Shown piece by piece: positions 38,037 through 48,907 of a stretch of DNA of 64,000 nucleotides. The position numbers and the translations under genes were made by a program. The notes below the pieces were generated by a model. The model was not told where the DNA came from. It worked only from the letters and a program-made list of their open reading frames with translations, and did no database searches. This DNA comes from Paracoccus marcusii (GTDB lineage Bacteria > Pseudomonadota > Alphaproteobacteria > Rhodobacterales > Rhodobacteraceae), in NCBI RefSeq assembly GCF_028621715.1, contig NZ_CP117466.1:754501-818500 (forward strand). The letters run 5' to 3'. How positions within the stretch are numbered: position 1 is the first letter of the stretch; every line of letters starts with the position of its first letter.

Positions 38037-39019
38037 TGCCTGTAATCGCCCGTCTGATGCCAGCGCCAGGCATCCGCGATCATCTGGGGCATGGTCGATC
38101 GGTCGGGCGACCAGCCCAGTTCGGCCTTGGCACGCGTGCTGCCGCAGACCAGCTTGACCGCGTCGCCGCCCCGGCGCGGGCCGTCCAGCATCGGAACTTC
38201 GCGGTTGGTGATCGAGCGCGTCGCGTCCACCACCTCGCGGACCGAGAATCCGTCGCCGGTGCCCAGGCAGAAGACCCGGCTTTCGCGTCCCGCCCGCAGC
38301 CATTCCAGACCCTTCACATGCGCGTCGACCAGATCCATCACATGAACATAGTCGCGGATGCAGGTGCCATCGGCGGTGGGATAGTCAGTGCCGTGGATGG
38401 TCAGCGCCGCGCGCTTGCCATCGACCGCATCCAGGATCAGCGGGATCAGATGCGTTTCGGGGCGGTGGAATTCACCGACCTGCCCGTCGGGATCGGCGCC
38501 CGCGACGTTGAAATACCGGAAAATCACAGAACGTAGGCCGTGGGCCGCGCCGAAGTCCGTCAGCATGTCCTCGATCGCGCGCTTGGAGGCGCCATAGGCA
38601 TTGAGCGGCGCCTGCGGGGTGTCCTCGTCCAGGATCTCGCCATCGCGGTCACCATAGGTCGCGCAGGTCGAACTGAAGACGAAATCCAGACAGCCCGCGG
38701 CCACTGCGGCCTCGATCAGGTTCAGCGACCCTACGACGTTGTTGCGCCAGTAGCGGCCCGGTTCGGCCATCGCCTCTCCGACCTGGGACAGGGCCGCGAA
38801 ATGCAGCACCGCCACGGGCCGGTGTTCGGCGAAGGCCGCGTCAAGGGCGGCACGGTCCATCAGGTCGGCCTCGACCACCGGACCGAACTTGACCGCATCG
38901 CGCCAGCCGGTGGAGAAATTGTCCAGCGTGACGGGGGTGAACCCCGCCGCCGCCAGTGCCTTGCAGGCGTGCGAGCCGATATAGCCCGCGCCGCCCGTCA
39001 CCAGAACCGTATCCGACAT
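38033..39019 (-). CDS. galE: UDP-glucose 4-epimerase
   Basis: GalE interconverts UDP-glucose and UDP-galactose. The 328-residue short-chain dehydrogenase has the NAD loop VTGGAGYIGSHACKAL at residues 7-22, the catalytic Ser-Ser-Thr/Tyr-x-x-x-Lys set (SSTCATYGD near 116, YGASKRAIED near 142) and RYFNVAGADPDG near 168. It starts 3 bases past the galU stop, so the two consecutive sugar-nucleotide steps are cotranscribed, providing galactose donors to the downstream glycosyltransferases. Confidence 0.95.
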   Translation of the reverse strand: MSDTVLVTGGAGYIGSHACKALAAAGFTPVTLDNFSTGWRDAVKFGPVVEADLMDRAALDAAFAEHRPVAVLHFAALSQVGEAMAEPGRYWRNNVVGSLNLIEAAVAAGCLDFVFSSTCATYGDRDGEILDEDTPQAPLNAYGASKRAIEDMLTDFGAAHGLRSVIFRYFNVAGADPDGQVGEFHRPETHLIPLILDAVDGKRAALTIHGTDYPTADGTCIRDYVHVMDLVDAHVKGLEWLRAGRESRVFCLGTGDGFSVREVVDATRSITNREVPMLDGPRRGGDAVKLVCGSTRAKAELGWSPDRSTMPQMIADAWRWHQTGDYRQ

Positions 39020-39022
39020 GGA

Positions 39023-39919
39023 TTATTCGGCCGCCCGGCGCATGGACATCACCTCGTGCAGGTACTCGGCGAACTCGTCCTTCAGCTCGTCGCGCTCCAG
39101 GCCAAAGGCCACGGTCGCCTGCAGGAAGCCTGCCTTGGAACCGCAATCGAAACGCTGGCCGCGGAAGCGCAGGCCGAACACGTCGCGGCCCGCCTGGATC
39201 TCCTCGGCGATGGCGTCGGTCAGCTGGATCTCGCCACCGGCGCCCTGCTTCAGCTTGTTGAGGTTCTTCATGACCGTCGGCGCCAGGATATAGCGGCCGA
39301 TCACCGCCAGGTTCGACGGCTGCGTGCCGGTGGCGGGCTTTTCGACCATGCCCTTGGCGCGCACGATCGCACCCATGTCCTCGGCCACGTCCAGAACGCC
39401 ATAGGCCTTGGCCTTCTCGGGCGCGACCTCCATCGTGGCGACCATGCTGCCGCCGGTCTCGCCATAAGCCTCGATCATCTGCTGCAGGCAGGGGGGCTCG
39501 CCTTGGATGACGTCGTCGGTCAGCACGACCGCAAAGGGCTCGTCATCCGACAGCAGGCGACGGGCGCACCAGACCGCATGGCCCAGGCCCAAGGCCTTGT
39601 GCTGGCGGATATAGGCGATGGCGCCCGAATCCATGTTCGTCGCACGCAGAATCTCCAGCAGCTCGGTCTTGCCGGCCTTCTTCAGGCTGGATTCCAGCTC
39701 GTGCGCGTGGTCGAAGTAATCCTCAAGCGAGCCCTTGCCGCGCGAGGTCACGAAGATGAATTCCTTGATGCCTGCCGCGCGCGCCTCGTCGATGGCGTAT
39801 TGAATCAGCGGCTTGTCGACCAGCGACAGCATTTCCTTGGGGATGCTCTTGGTGGTGGGCAGGAATCGTGTTCCCAGTCCGGCGACCGGAAAGATGGCTT
39901 TTGTAACCTTGCGACCCAT
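39023..39919 (-). CDS. galU: UTP-glucose-1-phosphate uridylyltransferase
   Basis: GalU makes UDP-glucose from UTP and glucose-1-phosphate. The 298-residue protein has the nucleotidyltransferase signature FPVAGLGTRFLPTTKSIPKEML near residue 9, PLIQYAIDEA, the metal-site region AVVLTDDVIQGE near 133 and ALRFRGQRFDCGSKAGFL-like text near 265. It leads the six-gene minus-strand run. A short hairpin lies in its 5' leader. manB next to the other end of the run can supply glucose-1-phosphate. Confidence 0.95.
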   Translation of the reverse strand: MGRKVTKAIFPVAGLGTRFLPTTKSIPKEMLSLVDKPLIQYAIDEARAAGIKEFIFVTSRGKGSLEDYFDHAHELESSLKKAGKTELLEILRATNMDSGAIAYIRQHKALGLGHAVWCARRLLSDDEPFAVVLTDDVIQGEPPCLQQMIEAYGETGGSMVATMEVAPEKAKAYGVLDVAEDMGAIVRAKGMVEKPATGTQPSNLAVIGRYILAPTVMKNLNKLKQGAGGEIQLTDAIAEEIQAGRDVFGLRFRGQRFDCGSKAGFLQATVAFGLERDELKDEFAEYLHEVMSMRRAAE

Positions 39920-39941
39920 GACGGATACCTTTTGTATGGCT

Positions 39942-39962
39942 CGGCGGGACCAGTCCCCGCCG
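39942..39962 (-). terminator. Hairpin upstream of galU
   Basis: CGGCGGG (39942-39948), 7-base loop, CCCGCCG (39956-39962). It lies between the kdsB stop and the galU start. No T-run follows on the minus strand, so it may be a leader structure or a weak terminator. Confidence 0.35.
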
Positions 39963-40095
39963 CAATGGCGTCGATGCCTAGTGCAGCAGCGACATTGACT
40001 TCAATGGGCAGGTTAGGCTCTCGGCAGCTTGTCGCCAAGCAAATGTCGAGAATTCGCTGCAAATTCACAAAGATCAAACGCTGCGGGGCAGGCGA

Positions 40096-40896
40096 TCACA
40101 TCATCGCCATGTCCTGCATCATCTGCTCCAGACGCGGAACATCCTGAGGGTTGTTTAGTTCCCAGAATTGCCGACCGCGTGCCTCGACCTCGACGCAGCG
40201 CACATGGCGGCCGCGTTCCAGAAAACGCAGCTGTTCCAGTCCCTCCAGCCGTTCCAGGGCGCCTTCGGGCCAGGTGGCGTATTCGGCCAGCGCCGCCGGG
40301 CGATAGGCATAGACGCCCACGTGATGAAAGACCGGGCTTGGCGCGTCGGGGGCCACGTCACCCGGAACAAAGGGGATGACCTCCTTGGAAAAGTACAGCG
40401 CACGGCCCTCATGGCCGAAAACCGCCGTCGTCCCGCCCACGCGCCCCGCATGGCGGTCGGCGATCAGGTCGGCCCGCATCGCCCCGGTGCAGCGCAGGAC
40501 AGGCGTCGCCACCTGCGCGTCGGGATCGGCGCGCAGGCCGGCGACCAGATCCTCAACGAACCAGGCAGGCGTCAGCGGCGCGTCGCCCTGCAGGTTCACC
40601 ACGATCTCGGGGGTCAGGCCCAGGGTCGCCACCGCCTCGGCGCAGCGCTCGGTGCCGTTGCGGCAGTCGGGGCTGGTCATCGCCACCTCCGCGCCGAAGG
40701 CCAGGGCGTGGTCGCGGATGCGGTCGTCATCGGTGGCCACGATAACGCGGTCGATCCCGCGCACGCCGACGGCCGCGTCCCAGCTGCGTCGGATCAGGCT
40801 GCGCGCCTGCCCCCCCGCGCCGCGCAGTTCGACCAGCGGCTTGCCCGGATAGCGGGTCGAGGCGAAACGGGCGGGAATGACGATGACGACCGACAT
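40096..40896 (-). CDS. kdsB: 3-deoxy-manno-octulosonate cytidylyltransferase
   Basis: KdsB activates Kdo to CMP-Kdo for lipopolysaccharide core or capsule linkage. The 266-residue protein has IPARFASTRYPGKPL at the N-terminus, VATDDDRIRDHA near 51, TSPDCRNGTERCAEA near 73 and VNLQGDAPL near 97, all standard. An overlapping GTG at 40902 would join it to the cysQ stop, but AAGGAG lies 5 bases before the ATG at 40896, which is chosen. cysQ lies immediately upstream on the same strand. Confidence 0.93.
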   Translation of the reverse strand: MSVVIVIPARFASTRYPGKPLVELRGAGGQARSLIRRSWDAAVGVRGIDRVIVATDDDRIRDHALAFGAEVAMTSPDCRNGTERCAEAVATLGLTPEIVVNLQGDAPLTPAWFVEDLVAGLRADPDAQVATPVLRCTGAMRADLIADRHAGRVGGTTAVFGHEGRALYFSKEVIPFVPGDVAPDAPSPVFHHVGVYAYRPAALAEYATWPEGALERLEGLEQLRFLERGRHVRCVEVEARGRQFWELNNPQDVPRLEQMMQDMAMM

Positions 40897-40898
40897 GG

Positions 40899-41696
40899 TC
40901 ACTCCTTCACCAGCAGGACGCCCGGGGCATAGGCGATGAAGAACGGGTTCTCGAACCCCGGCTTGCCATAGGCCAGGGGGCTATGGTCGTCGAACCGCAC
41001 GACCTCTCCGCCGGCGCCGCGCAGGACGGCGTCGCCCGCGGCGGTGTCCCATTCCATCGTCCGGCCCAGGCGCGGATACAGGTCAGCCTCGCCCGTGGCG
41101 ACCAGACAGAACTTCAGCGAGCTGCCCGCGCTGGTCATGTCGCGCACGCCGTAGCGGTCGATATAGGCGTCGGTCGCCGCGTCGCGATGCGACTTGGAGG
41201 CGACGACCATCAGGCCGCGGTTGTCGGGCATGGGGTTCACGCCGATCGGGCGGGTCTCTCCGGGCGCGTCCCCGAAGGGGCCCGTCTCCTCGACGGACCG
41301 CCCGTCGGCGGTGGTGTAGAACAGCCGCCCCTTGGCGGGGGCGTAGACGATGCCGCGCACCGGCACGCCGTCCTGGACATAGGCGATGTTGACGGTGAAA
41401 TCGCCGCGGCGTTGCACGAACTCCTTGGTCCCGTCCAGCGGGTCCACGATCAGGAAGGTGCGCAGGCTCTGGCCGTGGGTGTCGGCCTGCTCCTCGGTCA
41501 CCAGGGGCGTGTCCGGGAACGCCTCGCGCAGCCCGGCCGAGATCAGCGCATCGGCGGCCTCGTCCGCGGCGGTGACGGGCGAATCATCGGACTTGGCGCG
41601 GACATCGAAATCGTCGGCCTCATAGATCTGCATGATCCGGTCGCCGGCCTGCAGGGCCAGGCGCCGCATTTCGGTGATCAGTCGGTCGAATTGCAT
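40899..41696 (-). CDS. cysQ: 3'(2'),5'-bisphosphate nucleotidase
   Basis: CysQ hydrolyses PAP, the by-product of PAPS use, to AMP. The 265-residue inositol-monophosphatase-fold protein shows SPVTAADEAAD near residue 40, LVTEEQAD near 65, the metal-site motif IVDPLDGTKEFVQRRGDFTVNIA near 83 and MEWDTAAGDAVLRGAGG near 213. It may serve sulfate assimilation generally, but its place beside the sulfotransferase-containing glycan cluster makes a link to glycan sulfation plausible. It is divergent from the ABC permease gene. Confidence 0.93.
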   Translation of the reverse strand: MQFDRLITEMRRLALQAGDRIMQIYEADDFDVRAKSDDSPVTAADEAADALISAGLREAFPDTPLVTEEQADTHGQSLRTFLIVDPLDGTKEFVQRRGDFTVNIAYVQDGVPVRGIVYAPAKGRLFYTTADGRSVEETGPFGDAPGETRPIGVNPMPDNRGLMVVASKSHRDAATDAYIDRYGVRDMTSAGSSLKFCLVATGEADLYPRLGRTMEWDTAAGDAVLRGAGGEVVRFDDHSPLAYGKPGFENPFFIAYAPGVLLVKE

Positions 41697-41819
41697 TCAT
41701 TTTCCTTTCCCTGCCAGAGGCCTGCGGCCGCTGCCCGATTGTGCGGGGGTGCTGCGCCTCTTATGATGTGCGGCGGGTCCATCGGCAAGCGCCGGGCCGC
41801 CAGTGACGGAGCACCGCCC

Positions 41820-42641
41820 TTGTTCAAGCAGCGCCAGAACCGGAACCTGTTCCAGGCCGCCTTCACCACCTTCGCGCTGATCTATCACCAGACGGTGTAC
41901 AACCTGCGCACCGAACACCGCAATGCGGTGCTGGGCCTGGTCATGACCATGATGCAAAGCGTCGTCTTCGTCGTGGTGTTTCTGGGCATGTACACGCTGA
42001 TCGGCATCGGCGGGTCGCAGATCCGCGGGGATTTCCTGCTCTACATCATGTCAGGGATCTTCATCTTCATGCTGCACGTGCAGGCCGTGGGCGCGGTCGC
42101 GGGCAGCCATTCGGTGTCGTCGGGCATCATAAAGCACGAACCCCTGAACGCGGCGGTGCTGATCTCGGGGGCGGCGCTGGCGGTGCTGTACCGCCAGACG
42201 ATCAGCTGCCTGGTGATCCTGTCGGTCTACCACATGGTCTTCCAGCCGATCACGATCGAGGACCCTGTCGGCGCCGGGTCGCTGTTCGTGGTGTCCTGGT
42301 TCACCGGCTGCGCGATCGGGCTGATCTTCCTGGGAATCCGCCCCTGGTCCCCGCAGGCCTGCAAGGTGCTGACGATGGTCTATCAGCGCGTGAACATGTT
42401 CGCGTCGGGCAAGTTCTTCGTCGCCAACATGATCCCCAGCTTCATCCTGCCCTGGTTCGCGTGGAACCCGCTGTTCCATCTGATCGACCAGGAACGCGGC
42501 TTCCTGTTCATCAACTATTCGCCCCATCGCACGATGCTGTTCTACCCCCTGTGGTTCGCGATCGCGGCGCTGATGGTGGGGCTGCTGATCAACTTCACGA
42601 CCCGCAAGTACGAATCCATCAGCTGGAGCGCCGCGCAGTAG
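41820..42641 (+). CDS. ABC-2 type polysaccharide/polyol export permease
   Basis: A 273-residue inner-membrane protein of the ABC-2 exporter family, the KpsM/Wzm kind. It has about six hydrophobic segments, and the conserved cytoplasmic-to-membrane pattern EHRNAVLGLVMTMMQSVVFVVVFLGM appears near residue 25. The start is uncertain. The TTG at 41820 has GGAG 8 bases upstream and gives MFKQRQNRN; an ATG at 41763 has no good Shine-Dalgarno. No ATPase subunit gene is adjacent, so its partner must be encoded elsewhere. Next to galU, kdsB and glycosyltransferases, glycan export is the likely role. Confidence 0.8.
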   Translation: MFKQRQNRNLFQAAFTTFALIYHQTVYNLRTEHRNAVLGLVMTMMQSVVFVVVFLGMYTLIGIGGSQIRGDFLLYIMSGIFIFMLHVQAVGAVAGSHSVSSGIIKHEPLNAAVLISGAALAVLYRQTISCLVILSVYHMVFQPITIEDPVGAGSLFVVSWFTGCAIGLIFLGIRPWSPQACKVLTMVYQRVNMFASGKFFVANMIPSFILPWFAWNPLFHLIDQERGFLFINYSPHRTMLFYPLWFAIAALMVGLLINFTTRKYESISWSAAQ

Positions 42642-42695
42642 CGCCATGGCCCCGGTTTCGCGGGCCCAAACCACCGATTTTGCGCTGCGGCAGTG

Positions 42696-42723
42696 CTTGC
42701 GGGGCTGAATTGCATCCCTATAT
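42696..42723 (+). promoter_or_regulatory. Sigma-32 (RpoH)-type promoter for dnaK
   Basis: CTTG (42696-42699), a 16-base spacer, then CCCTATAT (42716-42723), close to the heat-shock consensus CTTGAA / CCCCATNT. It lies about 110 bases upstream of the dnaK start. No CIRCE inverted repeat was seen. Confidence 0.6.
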
Positions 42724-42834
42724 ACACCCCCGAAGCGGTCCGGAGGTTCCGGCCCGTTCGTCAAGGGATCGGGCCTCGGGGGCCGCAACGGACCCGCAGT
42801 CCAAGATATCGCCGCAAGAGAAGGTTAAACACAT

Positions 42835-44751
<1,917 letters not shown>

Positions 44752-44773
44752 TCGGGGCCGCATCCCCTGACCG

Positions 44774-44806
44774 GGCCGGCCCGCCTTTCCCGCGGGCCGG
44801 CCTGTT
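44774..44806 (+). terminator. Hairpin between dnaK and dnaJ
   Basis: A perfect 11-bp stem, GGCCGGCCCGC (44774-44784) with GCGGGCCGGCC (44792-44802), 7-base loop, then TGTTT. It may act as a leaky terminator that keeps dnaJ below dnaK levels. Confidence 0.65.
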
Positions 44807-44834
44807 TCATGGGGACAGCTGAACAGGACGACAC

Positions 44835-45998
44835 ATGAGCAAGCGTTGTTACTACGAAGTGCTCGGGGTCACGCGCGGGGCCTCGACCGACGAGATCAAG
44901 AAGGCCTACCGCACCAAGGCCAAAGAGCTGCATCCCGACCGCAACCAGGACGATGCGACAGCCGAGGCCCGCTTCAAGGAAGCGAACGAGGCCTATGACT
45001 GCCTGAAGGACGACACCAAGAAGGCCGCCTATGACCGCTTCGGCCATGCCGCCTTCGAGGGTGGCATGGGCGGCGGTGGCGGTGGCCGCGGCCAGCATCC
45101 GGGCGATTTCGGCGCGGCGTTCGCCGACGTGTTCGAGGATCTGTTCGGCGACATGATGGGCCGTCGCGGCGGTGGCGGTGGCGGGCGCGCCCGGGCGCAG
45201 CGCGGGCAGGACCTGCGCTACAACCTGCGCGTCAGCCTTGAGGACGCCTATGTCGGCGTGCAAAAGCCGATCACCGTTCGCGGCTCGGTCGCCTGCGGCG
45301 AATGCGACGGGACCGGGGCCGAGGGCGCATCCCAGCCCGCCGCCTGTCCGACCTGCGCAGGCATGGGCAAGGTCCGCGCCCAGCAGGGCTTCTTCACCGT
45401 CGAGCGCACCTGCCCGACCTGCGGCGGCGCGGGCCAGATCGTCAAGAACCCGTGCAAGGCCTGCCACGGTGCGGGCCGGATGGAACGCGATCGCGCGCTG
45501 TCGGTGAACATTCCCGCCGGTGTCGAGACCGGCACCCGCATCCGGCTGGCCGGAGAGGGCGAGGCGGGATTGCGTGGCGGTCCGGCCGGGGATCTGTACA
45601 TCTTCATCGAGGTTCAGGACCACGCCATCTTCCTGCGCGACGGCAAGACGCTGGCCTGCCAGGTGCCGGTCAGCATGGCCACTGCCGCTCTGGGCGGAGA
45701 GGTCGAGGTGCCGACCATCGACGGCGGGCGCGCCCGCGTCAAGGTCGCCGCCGGCAGCCAGACGGGTCGGCAGATGCGCCTGCGCGGCAAGGGCATGCCG
45801 CCCCTGCGCCACGGCCCCGGCGCGCAGGGCGATTTCGGCGACATGCTGATCGAGCTGACCGTCGAGACGCCGGTTAACCTGACGCCCCGCCAGCGGGAGC
45901 TGCTGCGAGAGTTCGAGGCCGAGAAGGCCGACAACAGCCCGCAATCGGACAGCTTCTTCGACAAGGTGAAGGGGTTCTGGGAAGGGATGACCCGTTAA
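44835..45998 (+). CDS. dnaJ: Chaperone DnaJ (Hsp40)
   Basis: The 387-residue type I Hsp40 stimulates the DnaK ATPase. The J domain has [21 protein letters not shown] and the HPD tripeptide near residue 34. A Gly-rich segment ([11 protein letters not shown]) follows, then the zinc region with four CxxCxGxG repeats: [24 protein letters not shown] and CKACHGAG. The C-terminal client-binding domains complete the standard length. The stop is followed by a dyad that overlaps the proposed radC start. Confidence 0.97.
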   Translation: MSKRCYYEVLGVTRGASTDEIKKAYRTKAKELHPDRNQDDATAEARFKEANEAYDCLKDDTKKAAYDRFGHAAFEGGMGGGGGGRGQHPGDFGAAFADVFEDLFGDMMGRRGGGGGGRARAQRGQDLRYNLRVSLEDAYVGVQKPITVRGSVACGECDGTGAEGASQPAACPTCAGMGKVRAQQGFFTVERTCPTCGGAGQIVKNPCKACHGAGRMERDRALSVNIPAGVETGTRIRLAGEGEAGLRGGPAGDLYIFIEVQDHAIFLRDGKTLACQVPVSMATAALGGEVEVPTIDGGRARVKVAAGSQTGRQMRLRGKGMPPLRHGPGAQGDFGDMLIELTVETPVNLTPRQRELLREFEAEKADNSPQSDSFFDKVKGFWEGMTR

Positions 45999-46017
45999 GG
46001 GTTAACCGTTCCTTTAC

Positions 46018-46054
46018 CGATTCGGGTTCATGTTCCACACATGGACCCGAATCG
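46018..46054 (+). other. Imperfect 13-bp inverted repeat over the radC start
   Basis: CGATTCGGGTTCA (46018-46030) and TGGACCCGAATCG (46042-46054) pair with one G-T wobble around an 11-base loop, followed by TTCCTTT. The ATG at 46041 lies at the base of the right arm. It could be the dnaJ terminator, in which case radC would start at 46068, or a structure that hides the radC start. Confidence 0.5.
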
Positions 46055-46799
46055 TTCCTTTGGGGAAATGCCCCTGCCCTTGTTCAGCCCGGCCGCGGAT
46101 GACGTGGTGCCGGCCACCAAGGCCGCACCCTCCTATCTGGCCGATCACCGGGCACGGCTGCGCGAACGGTTCCTGCAGGGCGGCGCGACCGCGATGCCCG
46201 ATTACGAGCTTTTGGAGCTGGTGCTGTTCCGCGCCATCCCACGCCAGGACGTCAAACCGCTGGCCCGCCGCCTGATCGAGACCTTCGGCGATTTCAACCG
46301 CGTGGTCACCGCGCCGCCCGCCCGGCTGCAGGCGGTCGACGGTGTCGGACCCGCGGTCGTCACCGAACTGAAGATCGTCGAGGCCGCGGCGCAGCGCATG
46401 GCCCGCGCCCGCATCATGCACCGCCCGGTCCTGTCCAGCTGGCAGTCGCTGCTGGACTATTGCCACACCGCGATGGCGCATCGCGAGATCGAGCAGTTCC
46501 GCGTGCTGTACCTGGACCGCAAGAACGTCCTGATCGCGGACGAGGAGCAGTCGCGCGGCACGGTGGACCACGTCCCCGTCTATCCGCGCGAGATCATCCG
46601 CCGCGCATTGGAGCTGAACGCCTCGGCGCTGATCCTGGTGCATAACCATCCCTCGGGCGATCCGACGCCCTCGGACAGCGACATCGCCATGACGGCGCGC
46701 ATCGGGCAGGCCGCGGAAAGCATGGGAATCACCATCCACGACCACCTGATCATCGGCAAGTCGCGCGAGCTGTCGTTCCGGTCCGAGGGCCTGCTCTGA
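46041..46799 (+). CDS. radC: RadC family JAB-domain protein
   Basis: The 252-residue protein carries a helix-hairpin-helix-like region (LQAVDGVGPAVVTELK near residue 95) and the C-terminal JAB/MPN metalloprotease-like domain with HNHPSGDPTPSDSDI near 200. Despite the name, RadC has no proven role in DNA repair, and the metal-site His-x-His...Ser...Asp set suggests a hydrolase. The start is unsettled: ATG 46041 lies in a hairpin and ATG 46068 (MPLPLFSP) is nine codons later. Neither has a good Shine-Dalgarno. Confidence 0.88.
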   Translation: MDPNRSFGEMPLPLFSPAADDVVPATKAAPSYLADHRARLRERFLQGGATAMPDYELLELVLFRAIPRQDVKPLARRLIETFGDFNRVVTAPPARLQAVDGVGPAVVTELKIVEAAAQRMARARIMHRPVLSSWQSLLDYCHTAMAHREIEQFRVLYLDRKNVLIADEEQSRGTVDHVPVYPREIIRRALELNASALILVHNHPSGDPTPSDSDIAMTARIGQAAESMGITIHDHLIIGKSRELSFRSEGLL

Positions 46800-46977
46800 T
46801 CCCCGCGGGGGGTGCAGCATTTGTGCCCGATGCGTCGAATTGCAACGGGCCGCGACGGCTTATCATCTGGACTGACGAGGAATTGAGGGCTAGAACCGCC
46901 CCGCGAAGGCTGCGTTTCGGACGCGGCCCGGAATGTCGTATCGGCCTGCATTGACGGCCCGAATTGGAGTATGACCC

Positions 46978-47541
46978 GTGTCCCACGCAGATGACCACGT
47001 AGGCACCCGGAGGGATTTCCTCTATTATGCCACGGCGGGCGCAGGCACGGTGGCCGCCGGTGCCGCCGCCTGGACCCTTGTGAATCAGATGAACCCCTCG
47101 GCCGACGTGCAGGCGCTGGCCTCGATCCAGGTCGATGTCAGCGGCGTCGCCGCCGGGTCGCAGATCACCGTGCTGTTCCTGGGCAAGCCCGTGTTCATCC
47201 GCCGCCGGACCCCCGAGGAGATCGAGGCCGGACGTGCGGTCGAGCTGAGCGAGCTGCCCGACCAGAACGCCCAGAACCCCAATCTGGCCGACGGATCGCC
47301 CGCCACCGACGCGAACCGCGCGCTGGACGAGACCGGCGAATGGCTGGTCCAGATCGGCGTCTGCACCCATCTGGGCTGCGTGCCCATCGGTGACGGCGCG
47401 GGCGATTTCGGCGGCTGGTTCTGCCCCTGCCACGGCAGCCATTACGACACCGCAGGCCGCATCCGTCGCGGGCCCGCGCCGCAGAACATGCATATTCCGC
47501 TGGCGTCGTTCGTGAACGACACCACCATTCAGCTGGGTTAA
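46978..47541 (+). CDS. petA: Ubiquinol-cytochrome c reductase iron-sulfur (Rieske) subunit
   Basis: The Rieske protein of the cytochrome bc1 complex, 187 residues. It starts at GTG 46978, with TTGGAG 9 bases upstream. A twin-arginine-like N-terminus ([15 protein letters not shown]) and one membrane anchor lead to the periplasmic domain. The 2Fe-2S ligands are in CTHLGC near residue 129 and CPCHGSHYD near 149. It is the first gene of petABC; petB starts 11 bases downstream. Confidence 0.96.
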   Translation: MSHADDHVGTRRDFLYYATAGAGTVAAGAAAWTLVNQMNPSADVQALASIQVDVSGVAAGSQITVLFLGKPVFIRRRTPEEIEAGRAVELSELPDQNAQNPNLADGSPATDANRALDETGEWLVQIGVCTHLGCVPIGDGAGDFGGWFCPCHGSHYDTAGRIRRGPAPQNMHIPLASFVNDTTIQLG

Positions 47542-47552
47542 GGAGGGTTATC

Positions 47553-48893
47553 ATGGCCGGAATTCCGCACGACCATTACGAGCCCAAGTCGGGCTTCGAA
47601 CGCTGGCTTCACCGCCGCCTGCCCGTCGCCGGCGTGCTTTACGACACGCTGATGATCCCCACGCCCAAGAACCTGAACTGGATGTGGATCTGGGGGATCG
47701 TGCTGGTCTTCTGCCTGGTGCTGCAGATCGTCACGGGCATCGTCCTGGTGATGCACTATACCCCGCATGTCGACATGGCCTTCGCCAGCGTCGAGCACAT
47801 CATGCGCAACGTCAACGGCGGCTACATGCTGCGCTACATCCACATGAACGGCGCGTCGCTGTTCTTCGTGGCCGTGTACCTGCACATCTTCCGCGGCCTC
47901 TACTACGGCAGCTACAAGGCCCCGCGCGAGGTCACCTGGATCATCGGCATGCTGATTTACCTGTTGATGATGGCCACCGCCTTCATGGGCTACGTGCTGC
48001 CCTGGGGTCAGATGTCCTTCTGGGGCGCGACCGTGATCACAGGCCTGTTCGGCGCCATTCCGGGCGTGGGTGAAACGCTGCAGACCTGGCTGCTTGGCGG
48101 ACCCGCGGTCGGCAACGCGACGCTGAACCGCTTCTTCTCTTTGCACTACCTGCTGCCCTTCATCATCGCGGGCCTGGTCATCGTCCACGTGTGGGCCTTC
48201 CACACCACGGGCAACAACAACCCGACCGGCATCGAGGTGCGTCGCACCAGCAAGGAGGAGGCCGCCAAGGACACCCTGCCCTTCTGGCCCTACTTCGTCA
48301 TCAAGGACCTGTTCGCGCTGGCCGTCATCCTGGCCGTGTTCTTCGCGATCGTGGGCTTCATGCCCAACTATCTGGGCCACCCGGACAACTACATCGAGGC
48401 CAACGCGCTGGCCACGCCCGCGCATATCGTGCCCGAATGGTACTTCCTGCCCTTCTACGCGATCCTGCGCGCCTTCGACGCCGAGGTGTGGCTGGTCCAG
48501 CTGGTCCAGTTCGTGACCTTCGGCATCGTCGACGCCAAGTTCTTCGGCGTGCTGGCGATGTTCGGCGCCATCGTGGTGATGGGCCTGGCGCCCTGGCTGG
48601 ACACCAGCCGCGTGCGCTCGGGCCGCTATCGTCCGCAGTTCAAGTGGTGGTTCTGGCTGCTGGCGGTCGACTTCGTCGTCCTGACCTGGGTCGGTGCCAT
48701 GCCCACCGAGGGGCCCTATCCCTACATCGCGCTGGCTGCCGCGGCCTACTGGTTCGGCTACTTCCTGGTAATCCTGCCGCTGCTGGGCGTGATCGAGAAG
48801 CCGGAGCCCATGCCCGCCACGATCGAGGAAGACTTCAACGAACACTACGCGCCCAAGGTTGGTGGAACCAGCCTGACGCAGCCGGCCGAATGA
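47553..48893 (+). CDS. petB: Cytochrome b of the bc1 complex
   Basis: The 446-residue eight-helix quinol oxidase core protein. The heme-b histidines lie in helices B and D ([12 protein letters not shown] near 100 and [24 protein letters not shown] near 190), and the Qo-site PEWY motif is present in [18 protein letters not shown] near 290. GG-type helix packing ([21 protein letters not shown] near 155) is conserved. It accepts electrons from quinol and hands one to the Rieske centre. Confidence 0.97.
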   Translation: MAGIPHDHYEPKSGFERWLHRRLPVAGVLYDTLMIPTPKNLNWMWIWGIVLVFCLVLQIVTGIVLVMHYTPHVDMAFASVEHIMRNVNGGYMLRYIHMNGASLFFVAVYLHIFRGLYYGSYKAPREVTWIIGMLIYLLMMATAFMGYVLPWGQMSFWGATVITGLFGAIPGVGETLQTWLLGGPAVGNATLNRFFSLHYLLPFIIAGLVIVHVWAFHTTGNNNPTGIEVRRTSKEEAAKDTLPFWPYFVIKDLFALAVILAVFFAIVGFMPNYLGHPDNYIEANALATPAHIVPEWYFLPFYAILRAFDAEVWLVQLVQFVTFGIVDAKFFGVLAMFGAIVVMGLAPWLDTSRVRSGRYRPQFKWWFWLLAVDFVVLTWVGAMPTEGPYPYIALAAAAYWFGYFLVILPLLGVIEKPEPMPATIEEDFNEHYAPKVGGTSLTQPAE

Positions 48894-48907
48894 GAGGACC
48901 AAGGATC

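Noticed and set aside
40897..40902. GTG start for kdsB overlapping the cysQ stop
   Set aside because: The AAGGAG ribosome-binding site is placed for the ATG at 40896, not for the GTG. The same reasoning applies to cydB at 58885.
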